Positions 47,050 through 59,006 of a stretch of 64,000 bases of DNA are shown here, piece after piece. The notes beneath the pieces were generated by a model. The model worked only from the letters and a program-made list of their open reading frames with translations. It searched no databases and was not told where the DNA came from. This DNA is from Zygnema cylindricum. Lineage: Eukaryota > Streptophyta > Zygnematophyceae > Zygnematales > Zygnemataceae. Where the stretch lies: NCBI GenBank assembly GCA_037447655.1, contig JBBHKE010000696.1:124001-188000 (forward strand), in the 5' to 3' direction. The position numbers and the translations under genes are program-made. The stretch's first letter is position 1. Each line of letters starts with the position of its first letter.

Positions 47050-47560
47050 TGCTACAGCCATGTGGACAATGTATCAAAGAATGTGAGCAATGTGTAAAGA
47101 ATCTGAGCAATGCGTAGAATAATGTGAAGAATGCAGAAAAGAATGTACAAAAGAATGTTAGCAATGCATAAAAAAATGTGTAAGAGGATGTATAAAAGAA
47201 TGTACAAAAGAATGTACAAAAGAATGCATAAAAGAATGTACAAAAGAATGTATAAAAGAATGCGAGCAACGCATAAAAGAATGTGAAGAACGCATAAAGA
47301 ATGTACAAAAGAATGTGGCCAAGATATACAAGAATGTGAACAATGTATGAAAGAATGTGAATAATGTGCGAAAATTCGGTAAACTGACATTCGCAGGGAT
47401 TTCTAGCCAGGAAATCCTGATACAGCAATGTAAACAAAGCAAAAAAAAATAGGAACAATGCATTTAAAAGAACGTGAGCAGTTTCCTTAAAATAATGTTA
47501 ACATTGTACAAAGGAATGTGAATAATGTATTAAGGAATGTGAACAATGTTTGAAAGATTG
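47050..47560. repeat. 12-bp minisatellite upstream of transaldolase
   Basis: Units like AAGAATGTACAA and AAGAATGTGAGCAATGCAT recur about 35 times starting about 25 bp 5' of the transaldolase ATG. It occupies the place where a promoter or 5' UTR would be expected. No TATA-like element could be singled out. Confidence 0.85.
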
Positions 47561-50488
47561 TGAACAATGTGAGAAAAAAAACAAATAAGTAGCAGATTTT
47601 ACAAGAACAATTTGAGTTAATCTGACGGCGGCTGAAATGAGATTCTACACAAGATATATATAGTAAGCCAGGAAAAGGACACGTTCTCATAGAAAAAGCA
47701 TGTTTTATATAGCAGCTGGAGTGATGTCGATTTAGCCGAACATTTTTCTTTTTTATCTTGTCAAGCAATTTGTAGCCGAGTAAGTCACTTGGTAATAGTT
47801 AAGGCTGTCACTAAGCTTGCCAGTTTTTGATTTTGCAAGGATGAAAACATAAAGCGTAGAATTAATAATTCGTAGCATTGTCATTCTAGTATTCTACGAT
47901 GTTGGAACATTATCAGATAAGACAAAGAAATTATTCTAGTATCGACAAGTCACCTGAATTTTGGAAAAGGATGCTGTGGAAGTCAAGAAAGAGGAAAAAA
48001 TCTTGCAGGAAGCTGCCATTACTGCTTGCAAGATAATCCACAGCTCAGTTCAGCAAGGAAAAGAAAAAAAGAAACAACACAAATGGTCAAATCTTGGACG
48101 TACTTCCGGGTTCAAACTCTGCTACAGGAGAGTGGGAAGGAAAAAAAATATGTCACGTCACGGCGTGACACATGAAAGAAAAAAAATTGGAACTTGACTG
48201 CCGTACGCTGACCGGGAAAACAAGTGCAAAAAATAATTGAAAAAATAAAACAACTCCAGGTTTCCGCTGTTTTGAGCAAGTCAAAAATCGGGCAGGTATG
48301 AAATATTTTTCTGTCCAACGACGTCACACGGAACCAGAGCCGAAAGATAGTCCCGATTAAGGAATCGTAACCATTCGCAACCTCGCTCTAATTGGCTATC
48401 TTTTATTTCAAGAGCATCCTGAAGATTCTGTAGCAGACGTACAAATCGCGAACAGTTTATTTTTGCGTCCTAGAAATTTGTATACCGTTCAGAGAAATAT
48501 TTTTTCCTGACCGGCTCGTGTAGCTGATAATGCCAAGTCATAATATTCCACATGGCCAATGACGTGTGTCCATTTTTTAAAGGCTGCCACGTGGTGTATC
48601 CTTACTATGACCGGGATTCTGATTTGTGGACAATTTGGTCGAGCTGGACTACGAGGGATTCGAAGCTGCTTGTCGTGATTCTGCGCTGGCGATGTATGTT
48701 GGTCATTGATATTTCACGGTCAATGTATTCTCTCTGTAACCATCTGGCCGTCCATTATTCTTCTTTGGAAAATAACATAAGCTTCACCGTACGTTATTGA
48801 AACCGAGCTGGACCGTCTGGGATCGTCGAGGTTCGGCGATTGCAATTGTAATGTCGGTTGACATTTTACAATCATGATATTTTGCGTTCGGCAACCTGAG
48901 CGGTTCATTAAGTAGTGTAAATGACATAGCTAATCCTGGCCGTTGAAGTGTGAAATTTGTACATTTCCTATGTCGTCATTAGAGAGGGGTTTCTCCGCAG
49001 ACTAAGATCGGACGTTTAAGATCACTGCCAAGTTGTTTACTGCAATCTATACCGCCGATTTACTGTTACACACCATGCTTGTTCAAAACCGGCATTGTTA
49101 TAAAACAAAAGAAATAAATTGCGCATGAACAGAGGATCAGCCCGATGTACGGCTTAGTACCTAAATATACCTTGTCAAGCATTTAAGTCTTATTCATTCC
49201 ACTGTTTGCTATTCTACAATATTCTGCTAAATAAACAAAAAAGAAAACGTTCTACGCAAGTATAATTTGTGGAAATTGTTAACAATTGCTATGAATGTTT
49301 ACATTCTAGAACATGCAATACAAATCCATAACCATCCAGGTGCACACACACCATTCCCACTCCCATAAGCCTCGTATGGAGTCGAATCATTGGTGACAAC
49401 GAAGATGATGACGATGACAAAAATCTAAGTTATGTTTCACAACATTTGCCGTAACTTGAGATAATGTTCCACATCATATTGGCGTAACTCCGGATTACGT
49501 TTCGCATCGTGACGATGTAACTCTTATGTTTTACACCAAAAATCCAGTTCTTCCAATGCCAATGATCCCAACAATCATCTGATACCTTTTTTAAAGACAA
49601 GAAGCGAGATTTGTGCCTCACTTCATTAGATCTGAAACCAAAGACATTCGAAAATCCTGAGCCCCTCTCCTTCATAAACCGACAACAAACTTCACATTTT
49701 AATTGATTTAACTTTCTACATCAAACACCCAAATAACCCCTACGCAACATTTCGTATACACCAACTTGTGAATTACCTCTCCAAGAAATCATTACAAACC
49801 TCAAAGCGAATCGCTGTTTTTTTCTTATCTTATCTAAAATAAGTAACAGTTCTGATTTTCATAACTGCAACTATTTTTCCTTCAACTGCCCGTAATTGAC
49901 CATCGGCCTGATAAACGTACTATTTCACATATAATAAAATGCATTTATAAAATAGTTTGATTTTACATCAAAAGCAATATGATAGGCTGGCAAACATTTA
50001 CTGTGGAGACAATTCCAGGAACAAAACATTAACACAAAAGTAAACGAATCGTTACAAGGGGTAACGAGGCATACAATACAAAAACGTAGGAGTGTTAAAA
50101 AATAAGACCTTCAAAATTGGAATCGTGAAGAGAGTTAAGTCTCTCGAGGGATCTCCACAGGTAATTTTATACGTCTAGACCAACAACTCCCTCCTTTCGA
50201 ACTAAAAAATGACAACAAGTTTCTAATTCAGTAACCAATATACAAGTTTATACATACAAAACCCAAAAGGTTTTTACTCTCTTTGTATCTTTGTTTACAC
50301 TACTACAAGTCCTCCATTGGAAAAGAGACTGTCAATCTGAATCGATAAAGGAAAACGATATCCAAATAAAGAAACAATATTTAATGTTACCAATGTTTCG
50401 CTTCTGGGATTTCCATCTAACACAGTAAGAGAGACTTGTCGAGGATGAAATGGAAAATAAATGGGTTTAAACAAAGTTTAAACGTGAG
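47561..50488. other. Intergenic DNA between nitrilase and transaldolase genes
   Basis: About 2.9 kb with no recognised exon, RNA gene or element on either strand. Open stretches at 47961-48197 and 48552-48800 (plus) have no family resemblance. Minus-strand promoter or 3' end signals for the two genes must lie here but cannot be assigned. Confidence 0.45.
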
Positions 50489-53400
50489 TTATAACGCAGA
50501 TTGAGGCAGGCGAGAATCGGATTCCGAGCAATTGTCACTTGAAGGGCCGTAGACGTCATATCGTCGATGCTGTATCAAATGGACACCATAATTAGTGTTT
50601 CCAATTGACTATTAGGTCAACATTGAAATGATCCATAATTATTGCTCCCACATTCAGTCAACATCAAGAACATTCCTAATTGATGTTTCCCCATAGTTTT
50701 TAATTCAACATCGAGAAGCTTTCGAAATTAGTGTTTCCACATAACTTTCGACTGAACAAGAAAAATATCCATAACTAGTGTTTCCACATGGTTTTAAGGT
50801 CAACGTGAAGACGGTCCATAAACCATCTTCTTCGTTAACCTTCTTGATTTCCTTAAATTAGAGTTTTCACATTATTTTCAGGTTAAAAATACCTAAAATC
50901 TCTAAATGTTAAGATGATCCGTAAATAACGCTTCCACGTACTTTTAGTTCAATATCAAAAATTACCGTAATTAATGTTTCCATGTCATGTTTTTAGGCCA
51001 GCACTAATATAAAACCATAGTTAGTGTTTCCACTGATTGTATGATTGTTTGTTTGTTGTTTGTGGTTTGTTTGTTTTTTTTGTCCTTTTTTTTGTGTTTT
51101 TTTTTTTTTTGAAATTAAGATAATTTTAGTGAGAGGGGTTTATGGAGCAAATACAGATTCGATATATTGCAAAAGCGATATATTAACGATATCATGAAAA
51201 AATCGATATCGACATTTATCAAATTTGCCAATAATTATCAATATCCGAATTATGAGCGATAACTACCCATACAATACTGATACATGTACTTTATTATAGA
51301 CGAAAAGATACATGTATTTTATGTAATTTATGTACTTTACCTCTAGGGAGGGGAGGGAGGGGGGGGGGGGAAGGGAGGGGAGAGGGAGGGGGGGGGGAGA
51401 GGGAGGGAGGAGGGGAGAGGGGGGGAGGGGGAGGGGAGGGAGAGGGGAGGGAGGGAGGGGAGGAGAATGGGAGGAAATGGAATGGACTGAATCAGATGGA
51501 TGGCCAAGAAGGAGCCCGAATGGTCATGGAAAAAAATGAAGATGGAAGATTTGGTAATAAATGGAATAAATAGTGGAAATGGAATAATGGAATGGACCAA
51601 CAGTCTTAATATCACTACAAACAAGAAGGAAGGATGAGGGAGGAGGGAGGAGGAGGGAGGAGGGAAGAGGAGGGAGGGAGGAGGGAGGGAGGAGGGGAGA
51701 GGAGGCGGGAGGAGGAACAAGAGCAGCATGGAAGAAATTGGGGAAAAAGACAAAATAAACGGGAAGGGGGATAACTTATAAAAGTCATTAGAGCCATTGG
51801 TTCACTCCAAATTCACGTCGTTATGGTGGAAAAACTAGCTATAATTCTTCACATAGTTCAATATCAATGCATTGGTTTTCGAAAATGGAAAAAAACCGGT
51901 AACACTGACCAAAAGAATTTTACCAAAAATCCGATAAGATTTTCGCCTAGAAACTTCCTCGCAAATGACTTTGTATACATCGTTCGCGTTTCACAATTAA
52001 ACAAGCAAAAAATTTCATTCGAGTAGCAAACCGGCATTTGAATTTATTTCCTTTAAATATGGTACCTTTATACAGTAATGTCATTGATGACATTATTATC
52101 CTTTGTTTTGTTGTTTATGGTACCGGAGACTTGTACACAATTTGGAAACGAAAACGAAAGTTGTCACCTTTAACTACTTATGACCAGGTTCCTTCCTACC
52201 TAACCTTTCATCAGTAATTGAAAGATTACTCAATTCATGGATTATGGGAGATTACGGATTTTGCCTACAAATTTACACACAAATGACTTGTACAAATCTT
52301 GGAAACCTGTCAAAAAGAGTCAGCAAGACCACTAATTATTTTGACAATAATTGTTTTTTGAAAGACCAAAAAGACCTTTGATTATTGGTCAAATTTCCGT
52401 CGGTACCGGTCACCCAACCATAGTTATACAATTTGCTATATACATTTTCGAAAAGGACAAAATAGTCTTAAGACAACGTACGTATGTTTGATAAGTACAA
52501 ATTGATTAGCCTTACAAAACCGTTTGGATATATCCCCACAATGAGAGAGAGAGTTGATAGTCCCACGTTCAAGTCAGCTTACCACCACCCCCCAAGCATC
52601 CACAATGAGACAATGAGAGAGAGAGTGGAGAGGAGAACGGAGAGAGGAAGAGGGAGAGAGAGAGGGAGGGAGAGAGAGAGAGTTGATATTCCCACCTTCG
52701 AGTCGGCTTACCACCACCCCCCATGGATCCACAATGAGAGAGTTCCCAAAGCTCTCCCTCCTCTCGTTGTGACGTCCCGCTTGAGCTGCGGCAAGGACCT
52801 AGAGGTGCCCATATAAAAAATATACAATAAACCCAATACAAAAGATGAGTACGAAAAAGTAAAAAGGAAAGGAATAAGGAAAAGAAATAAGGAAACAAAG
52901 TAAGAAAGTGAAATAAGAAAGTGAAATAAGAAAACGAAACAAGAAAGTGAAGTAAGAAAAGAAATGAGAAAAGAAATAAGAAAGTCAAGTAAGAAAAATG
53001 AGAAAAGATATAAGAAACTGAAATAAGAAAAGAAATGAGAAAATAAATAAGAAAGTGAAATAAAAAAAGAAATAAGAAAATAAACAAGAACAGAAATAAG
53101 AAAAAGAAAAAAGAAAAGTAGGAACAATAAACGCGGTGCCCGAAAATAGTGATGACAAAAGGACAAAATATAAATTATAATCATGGTGGCAAAAATTACT
53201 ATATTATTTAGAAATAAGTACAAAATATGTAAAATATAGATACATATGATTTATTTTCATATGATTTATTTTTATAGTATATATTATAAAATAAAATATT
53301 TTATGTAGAATATTATTATCTTATGTAGATGATAAATAGTAGGCAAGATGTTAAAAACAACTGAATAAACAAACAAAGAAAAAATAGAATAATAAGAAAG

Positions 53401-55289
53401 AAATAGGAAAAGAAGATAACCAGAAATAAGTAAACAAAAAGGACATAGTTAGGATAGACTAAAAATGAATATAATATATGCATGGAGAGAAAGAGAGAGA
53501 AAGTGATTGAGAGGGAGGGGGAGGGGGAGGGAGAGATCGGAGGAGGGAGAGGGGAGAGGGAGATGGAGGTAGTGATTGGGAGATGGAGGTAGAGATCGGG
53601 AGAGAGAGAGGGAGAGGGAGAGGGAGAGAGTGGTAGAGAGAGACAGAGAGAGAAGGAAAGGGAAAGGGAGCGAGTGAGAGAGAGAGAGATAGAGGGAGAG
53701 AAAACAAATTCCTACATAGCACTGACACTCGATGGCACGTGCTCGAAGGAGAACTTCCCAATGGGCTTCTCCCGTCTTTTTGGTAAATGCCGAAGGAATC
53801 AAAAGAATCTGCCGAAACAATGGGAGGAAAGCAGGGAGAGTGAGAGAGGGGAGGGGAAGGGGGAAGAGGAGGGGAAGAGGGAAGGGGAGGGGAAGAGGGA
53901 AGGTGAGGGGAAGGGGGAAGTGAAGGGGAAGGGGGAAGGGAAGAGGAAAGGGGAAGGGAAGAGGAAAGGGGAGGGGGGAGAGAGAGCAAGAGAGAAGGAA
54001 AGGGAGAGGACGAGTGAAAAAGCTGGAGAGAGTGAGAGAAAGACGGAACAAGAGAGTGCGAGAGAGGAGAGGGGAGGGGGTGAAGAGGGAAAAGAACGAG
54101 AGGGAGGAAGAAAGAACGAGAGCAAGAGAGTGAATAGGAGCGGGAACAAGGGAGGGAACCAAAGAGAGACGGAGAGAGAGAGAGAGAGAGAGAGAGAGTG
54201 AGAGTACCCAGTACATAACTTTATCCTTACCAAAACATACTCACAATCTCTAGAAACAAAATTTTAAAACCACATCCACTCCAAAACTATACATATAAAT
54301 ACAAATAGACGGCTCTCCTCCTCCCTCCTCCCTCCTCCCTCACCTCCACTGCATGTGAGAATCTCAAATTTTGGTAAAGCTCCGGAAACCTTAAATCGTA
54401 ACAAATAGTGAGCCCCAATTTCCCGGCCGGACTCTCCGCCTCTATCACTGCCCCCCCCGGAGCCGTACTGTCACTCTCCTTCAAGCTCGGACCGCCCTGG
54501 ACATCCACGTCAAATCTGCGCCAAATCCACACTAAATTCGGTGTCAAGAAGCATACGGCAAAGGTATATATTTTGGCAAAATCTGTGCGGAAATCCACAC
54601 TAAATTTGGTGTCAACACGGCGAAGATATATTTTCATATGACATGTGCTTCCACACTAAATTCAGTTTTGAAAGACGTTCGGCAAAAAATATATTTCGAC
54701 CCGATTTGTGCGAAAATTCTCACTAAATTTGGTGTGAAGAAAAAAACAAATCTGTGCCGAAATCCACACTAAATTCGGACACACGGAAAACATATATATC
54801 GAGACAACCTGTGTGGAAATCCACACAGAATTCGTTGCCAAAAAACACAACAACAACAATGTATTTTGAACCCTATCTGTGCAGAAACCCACACTAAACG
54901 TGGTGTAAAAAAATATGTTTTCAAAATCCACACTAAATTCAGTGTCACAACACATGACATCTACTACCGATAAAATATACCTCAAAGGTCTATGCCAAAA
55001 AATTGTAACAAAATCCAAACTAAAATTTGATGTCAAGAAATATTCTTGGGGAAATAATTCTTGACAAAAACACTTGCCGAATCCACACTAAACTCGGTGT
55101 CATAAAATGCTTCAATTGAAAAAAAACAGAAAAAAAAACATGGTTGTTAATCTGCAAAATATTCACTAAAAATTTGGTACCACAAAATACTTCCACGGAA
55201 ATAAACCTTAAAACATGAAATATCAAACCTGTGGAAACATCCACACTTAATAAGGTGGCAAGATATTCTTCTCTGGGAGAGGAGAGAAG

Positions 55290-55329
<40 letters not shown>

Positions 55330-57576
55330 AACATCAAATTTGTGTGATACTCACTAATACGGTGCCACAAAATTTGTGCACAATTAAAACGAGTAGTTTT
55401 AGTTCAGAAAAGACGAGAAAACTTCGGACTCTTTCTTGTCCTTTTCCTGTTCCTTTTCGTCATATTCCCAGTAAAACTACAAACTGGATACACCTAATTC
55501 TCATTACCAATAAAAATACAAGCTTGGGCCTCACAAAATTCCTCATTGAAGTAAATGAATTCCCTCTCTCTTGTTTTATAAATGTTTACTACTAAACCAT
55601 AACGGTTAAAACAAAGGAAAAAAACAAAGCTCAACAAAACAACAAAAAAACAAAACGTTAGAAAATATCACGCCAAAAACAACAAAAGGAAATAACTTCA
55701 AATAGAAATAACGTAAAAGAAGAAAATGAAAATGAAAAGTGGGATAGAGGCAATAGGAAGTACAAATGAATTTTCCGGTAGGTCGATTTTATACCCCCTT
55801 TATCATCTAAAAGAACATGGGTATTGTATAAATGAGAGGAATCAGGACCCTTTTCCTGAAATCCTCCAAGGGAAAGCCAAATTTTCTCCTCCCTAAAAAT
55901 GAAAAAATACCAAATGAAAAAGAAAAACAAGAAAAAAAGAAAAAACAAGAATCACCCGAAACCACGATAAGAAAATATACTAATGAATGAAGATTCCGGT
56001 AAAGTATAATGGCAATAAACCACAAAAAGTAGCAAATTTGTAACATTAATTTCCACATTTAATTTCTCGATCACATTCAATTCCCAGTTTTTAAATTTTC
56101 CATAAGGAGTATGTTTTATTTTTCCATTTCTATTTCGTTCTTATTGTAAAGGAAACATCCAAAAAAAAAAAAAAGGGATACTTTCCACAACCATTAGAGT
56201 GGATTACAAATATAGTTCAGGTAAAGACAAAGCTCTTATATGTGAAAATGAGGACAGATCCACATTTTTTATTCGAATTTAATTCAAATTTACTAAGTGA
56301 AAATGCAAGTTAAACACATTTCAAAAGGTTCGAAGCGGAAAACAAGAAAAAGAAATTTTAATGTTTTTCAAAAGGTCCAAAGTGGAAAACAAGAAAAAAG
56401 AGATGTTAATGTAAATATATATACTTTACTTTGCCAGATTTTGGTATCTTTTCATGACTGGTCCGTCCAAGGGTTCAGCAATAGTCAAAGACTGGCCTTC
56501 CTTCTCTCCAATGAAAGAAAAGCATTCAGGAAGGCTCAAAAGTACAACTCCGGAGGCAGAAGCTTCCTGCAAACCAATCAAACATAATCAACACGGACTC
56601 TCCCTTTCTCTCTCTCTCTCCCTCTCATGTCCCTTTTTTTTTCTCTCTCTCTCTCTCTCTCATTTACCTTTTTATTCTCTCTTCCTCACACTTTTCTTCT
56701 CTCCTCTCTCCCTCTCGTTTCCTTTTTCCCTTCCCTCTTTTTTCCCTTTTCCTTTCTCTCACTCCTCTCTCCTCTCCACTTTCCTTTTCCCCTCCCTCTC
56801 TCTTCTTCTTCTTCTTCTTTCTTCTTCTCCCTCCCCCCCCCCCCCCCCCCCCGCACCCCCGTTTACGGTCTTTAACATACTTTTTTTTATAAATTTCCAG
56901 ATTTCTAGAGTATTTAATACTGATTCCTCAATAATTGTTAGGAATCCATCTAACTTTTTATACTTTTTAACTTTTTGCAAGTCTTTCTTGCAGAAATTGT
57001 GAACCAAATTTTACAATTTTTTTTTTTTTTTTCAATATTACACCACCCGTCACCCTTAGAGATTATGAATTATTAGCGTTCACACTTTATTAAAATCAAC
57101 CAAACTAAATTACATTTTGCCACGTGGCTAATTTTGGGCTTCCTACTTAAATAGTGTTATTAACACTAATTTATGACAAAAAAAAAACAACAGTACCTAG
57201 AATTGGAGTGATTAACGCTAATAGCAATGTAAAAGATTTTCTTAAGTGAAGAAAACCCGCAACAGGAATTCTTAAATTATTGAGGGATTTTTTCCGGCCT
57301 TTTAGGATATATTTAGGGTTTTTAGGGAGAAAGGGTAAAATGAATGAACAGGGAGAAGCCTAAAAAACTTACTTTCACAAGTTTTTTGCAAGTTTCAAAA
57401 TTTTTGTCGATGTCGCTTGTGGAAGTCATCTGCGCAACTGCCACTTTCACAAATCCTCTCCCTCCCTCTTCTCCCTCTCCCTCTTTTCTCTCTCCCTCTC
57501 CTCTCTCTCTCGTGTTACTCCCTATCATTGCTTCTTCTGCTTTCTTCTCTTCCGATCCAAAGGAATCTGACGCCAT
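50489..57576 (-). CDS. Nitrilase-family amidase (Nit1-like), exons identified, one missing
   Basis: Exons on the minus strand: 57576-57373, 56566-56430, 55892-55764, 54515-54344, 53808-53716, 52798-52712 and a last one 50569-50489, all with GT..AG edges and matching phases. Counting from Met at 57576, the nitrilase triad is Glu82 (LSLPECFSF), Lys154 (STYRKIH) and Cys195 ([12 protein letters not shown]). [35 protein letters not shown] and [16 protein letters not shown] fit the Nit1/plant nitrilase-like subgroup, amidases that repair deaminated glutathione (family knowledge). The last exon supplies HRRYDVYG and a stop. About 30 residues expected between exon 6 and the last exon (ADIDL...VR..MPI region) were not found, so this exon is unseen or lost. 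An upstream in-frame ATG at 57858 would add 94 basic/hydrophobic residues but lies in repeat DNA. The 57576 ATG (CCATGGCG) is preferred. Confidence 0.85.
50585..51035. repeat. Degenerate minisatellite, unit about 62 bp
   Basis: Seven or so copies of a unit like AATTAGTGTTTCCACAT followed by TTTTAGGTCAACAT.AAGA and .TCCATAA. It lies in the interval where the missing nitrilase exon should be. Confidence 0.75.
51340..51720. repeat. G-rich polypurine tracts
   Basis: Two blocks (51343-51475 and 51625-51720) of GGGAGGGGAGGG type. Repeated G-runs could form G-quadruplexes or triplexes. The sequence between them is a degenerate GGAATGGAATGGA repeat. Confidence 0.85.
52541..52711 (-). repeat. Partial tandem copy of nitrilase exon 6 splice region
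   Basis: 52552-52608 repeats, with 3-4 changes, the end of exon 6 plus its donor at 52690-52736. On the minus strand both read CTCATTGTGGAT.C.TGGGG then GTGGTG|GTAAGC. A third trace (CTCATTGTGG) is at 52535-52548. GA-rich DNA separates them. The extra copy would offer a decoy 5' splice site. Confidence 0.75.
52850..53130. repeat. AAGAAATAAG-type repeat in nitrilase intron 5
   Basis: A-rich purine repeats (GAAATAAGAAAGT, 9-17-bp spacing). Apparent Phe/Leu-rich frames on the minus strand are artefacts. Confidence 0.8.
53470..54205. repeat. GA-rich tracts around nitrilase exon 5
   Basis: Blocks 53490-53700 and 53820-54205 are almost purely purine on the plus strand. In the transcript they are long polypyrimidine runs; the second leads straight into the exon 5 acceptor. 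Confidence 0.9.
54520..55335. repeat. Degenerate minisatellite in nitrilase intron 3
   Basis: About ten copies of AAATCCACACTAAATTTGGT followed by GTCAAGAAA and a variable 35-45-bp arm. It begins at the exon 4 acceptor itself and ends in a (GA)n run at 55285-55327. Confidence 0.85.
56600..56862. repeat. CT microsatellite with poly-C in nitrilase intron 1
   Basis: TCTC runs (56600-56830) followed by about 18 C in a row (56834-56852). Confidence 0.9.
57041..57233. mobile_element. Diverged MITE in nitrilase intron 1
   Basis: Starts TTACACCACCCGTCACCC, carries AATTATTAGCGTT near the left end and AACGCTAATAGCAATGTAAA at the right, and shares CTTAAATAGTGTTATTAACA with the MITE in transaldolase intron 5. 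Confidence 0.65.
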
Positions 57577-57863
57577 GGATTCTATCCTCCTCCAGTTATT
57601 CCTGGAGACTTCCAAACGAGGATTTACTGCAAAATAATTTCTTTCCTTCTTTCCTTTTTTACAAAAAAACAAGTTTTTATTACAAAAAAAAGAACGTCTT
57701 GTGCTTTTGTAAGTGACGCCGGTTGAAAAGCTGTTAGGAAACTGTAAAAATAAGCTTTTTTGAATAGGAATTAGGGTTCTGCAATTCAGCAGAAGCTGTA
57801 CGGACAATCTTTCATAATGGAAAAGTTCAAAGGTTCTCTTGGCTAGTGACAGCTTCATCTAGA

Positions 57864-58492
57864 TGTGACAATTGTCACACTTTTTGTATAGAGAAAGGTT
57901 CATTTAGGTGTGACAATTGTCACACTTTTGTGTAGAGAAAGGTTCATTTAGATGTGACAATGGTCACACGCTTTGAGAGTTCAAAATTTTCTAAGGTTTT
58001 CTTTACTTTCTAAGGTTTTTTTTTTTAGGTTTTTTTTTTTTTCTTTTTTCTTTTGGAAATAGAATCTATTTCTTTTTATTTCTTTTTTTTACTGGAGAGA
58101 AGCTTCATGGAGATGTGACGATGGTCACACTTTTGTGTAGACAAAGGTTCTTTCAGGTGTGACAATCGTCACATTTTTTAAACTTTAAAAGGTCAAAGGT
58201 TCTCTTTGTTAGTGACAGCTTCTTCTAGGTGTGACAATTGTCACACGCTTTGAGAGTTCAAAACTTTTTAAGGTTCTCTTTACTGGAGAAGCTTCATGGA
58301 GATGTGACAACGGTCACACTTTTTTGTAGACAAAGGTTCATTTAGGTGTGACAATCGTCACAGGCTTTGTGAAATCCAAACCTAAAAAACTTTCTAGGGT
58401 ACTCTTTACTAGAGAGAAGCTTCATGGAGATGTGACAATGGTCACATTTTTCGTGTAGAGAAAAGCTTCATGTAGATAGGACAATCGTCACA
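57864..58492. repeat. Ten-fold TGTGACAATTGTCACA palindrome array
   Basis: Near-perfect 16-bp palindromes start at 57864, 57909, 57953, 58114, 58158, 58230, 58313, 58347, 58431 and 58477. Those at 57864, 57909 and 58230 are perfect. Most others change only the central four bases, while the half-sites TGTGAC/GTCACA stay fixed (the last copy has two changes). Linkers are of two alternating kinds (CTTTTGTGTAGA.AAAGGTTC and AGAAGCTTCATGGAGA). The array lies 5' of the nitrilase gene and 0.5 kb 5' of U2. Conserved half-sites with a variable centre look like dimer-binding sites, but a plain minisatellite is possible. Confidence 0.85.
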
Positions 58493-58710
58493 TCTTTTAA
58501 ACTTCAAATTTTCAAAGGTTCTCTAGCTGAGACAGTGTCACACTTGTTTGTCGTACTGTGTTCTTGTAGGCCCCTATTCTGTTAGGGGAGTTTTTCATGG
58601 AACACTGTTACAATATGTTACGGGAAGTGGTAATCGCTCGCGTCATTTTGGCTGGGCGCGGGAGCATACGTCAGCATGTACATAATTTTACAAACAGGTA
58701 CGACTAGTAC

Positions 58711-58912
58711 AAATTCAAAACAGCAGTTTCACGGCGAATCCGTTAAACGATTCTTAATCTGACGGCTACGATGGAAAAATGAAGATCTTACCCTTCGGAT
58801 TGGCGGTCTCCAGATTGAAATCAGACACGTGTGCACGGAGAAGCGTCGACTGAAAGTGACGAAAACAACATTGAAGCTACAGTAAAGTACTAACGATACA
58901 GAGTGTACGGTA
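58711..58912. mobile_element. MITE remnant upstream of U2
   Basis: Starts TTCACGGCGAATCCGTTAAA and carries TCTGACGGCTACGAT..., GGATTGGCGGTCTC and ACACGTGTGCACGGAGAA, the internal blocks of the 37-kb MITEs. The right end is degraded (AGTACTAACGATACAGAGTG). Confidence 0.65.
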
Positions 58913-58937
58913 CCCACGACGCTTAATTTTAAAATTT

Positions 58938-58983
58938 CTCCCACATTCAAAACAGAAAGTACGAAATCCCGACCGTATAATAA
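58938..58983 (+). promoter_or_regulatory. Putative U2 snRNA promoter elements
   Basis: CTCCCACATTC (58938-58948) resembles the plant upstream sequence element RTCCCACATCG. TATAATAA at 58976-58983 starts 31 bp before the U2 5' end. The spacing between them (27 bp) lies between the values I recall for plant Pol III and Pol II snRNA genes, so polymerase choice is not decided. Confidence 0.55.
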
Positions 58984-59006
58984 GCATCGTAAAGCAATGG
59001 AAAGGT

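Noticed and set aside
51490-51560. Minus-strand [14 protein letters not shown] as the missing nitrilase exon
   Set aside because: The resemblance is weak, key acidic residues are absent, it lacks phase-compatible splice sites, and it lies in a GGAATGGA-type repeat.
53449-54216. Long open frames (up to 255 codons) on both strands
   Set aside because: They translate purine/pyrimidine tracts into Ser/Leu/Pro or Glu/Arg/Gly runs. The only real coding here is the 93-nt nitrilase exon 5.
57577-57858. 94-residue N-terminal extension of the nitrilase as a certain transit peptide
   Set aside because: The frame is open and basic, but its first codons fall in the palindrome-array repeat and the internal ATG has the better context; left as an alternative start.
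57864-58492. Palindromes match the bacterial CRP operator pattern TGTGA-N6-TCACA
   Set aside because: The window is clearly eukaryotic nuclear DNA with introns and U2, so a bacterial CRP site is not a sensible reading; kept only as a palindrome array.
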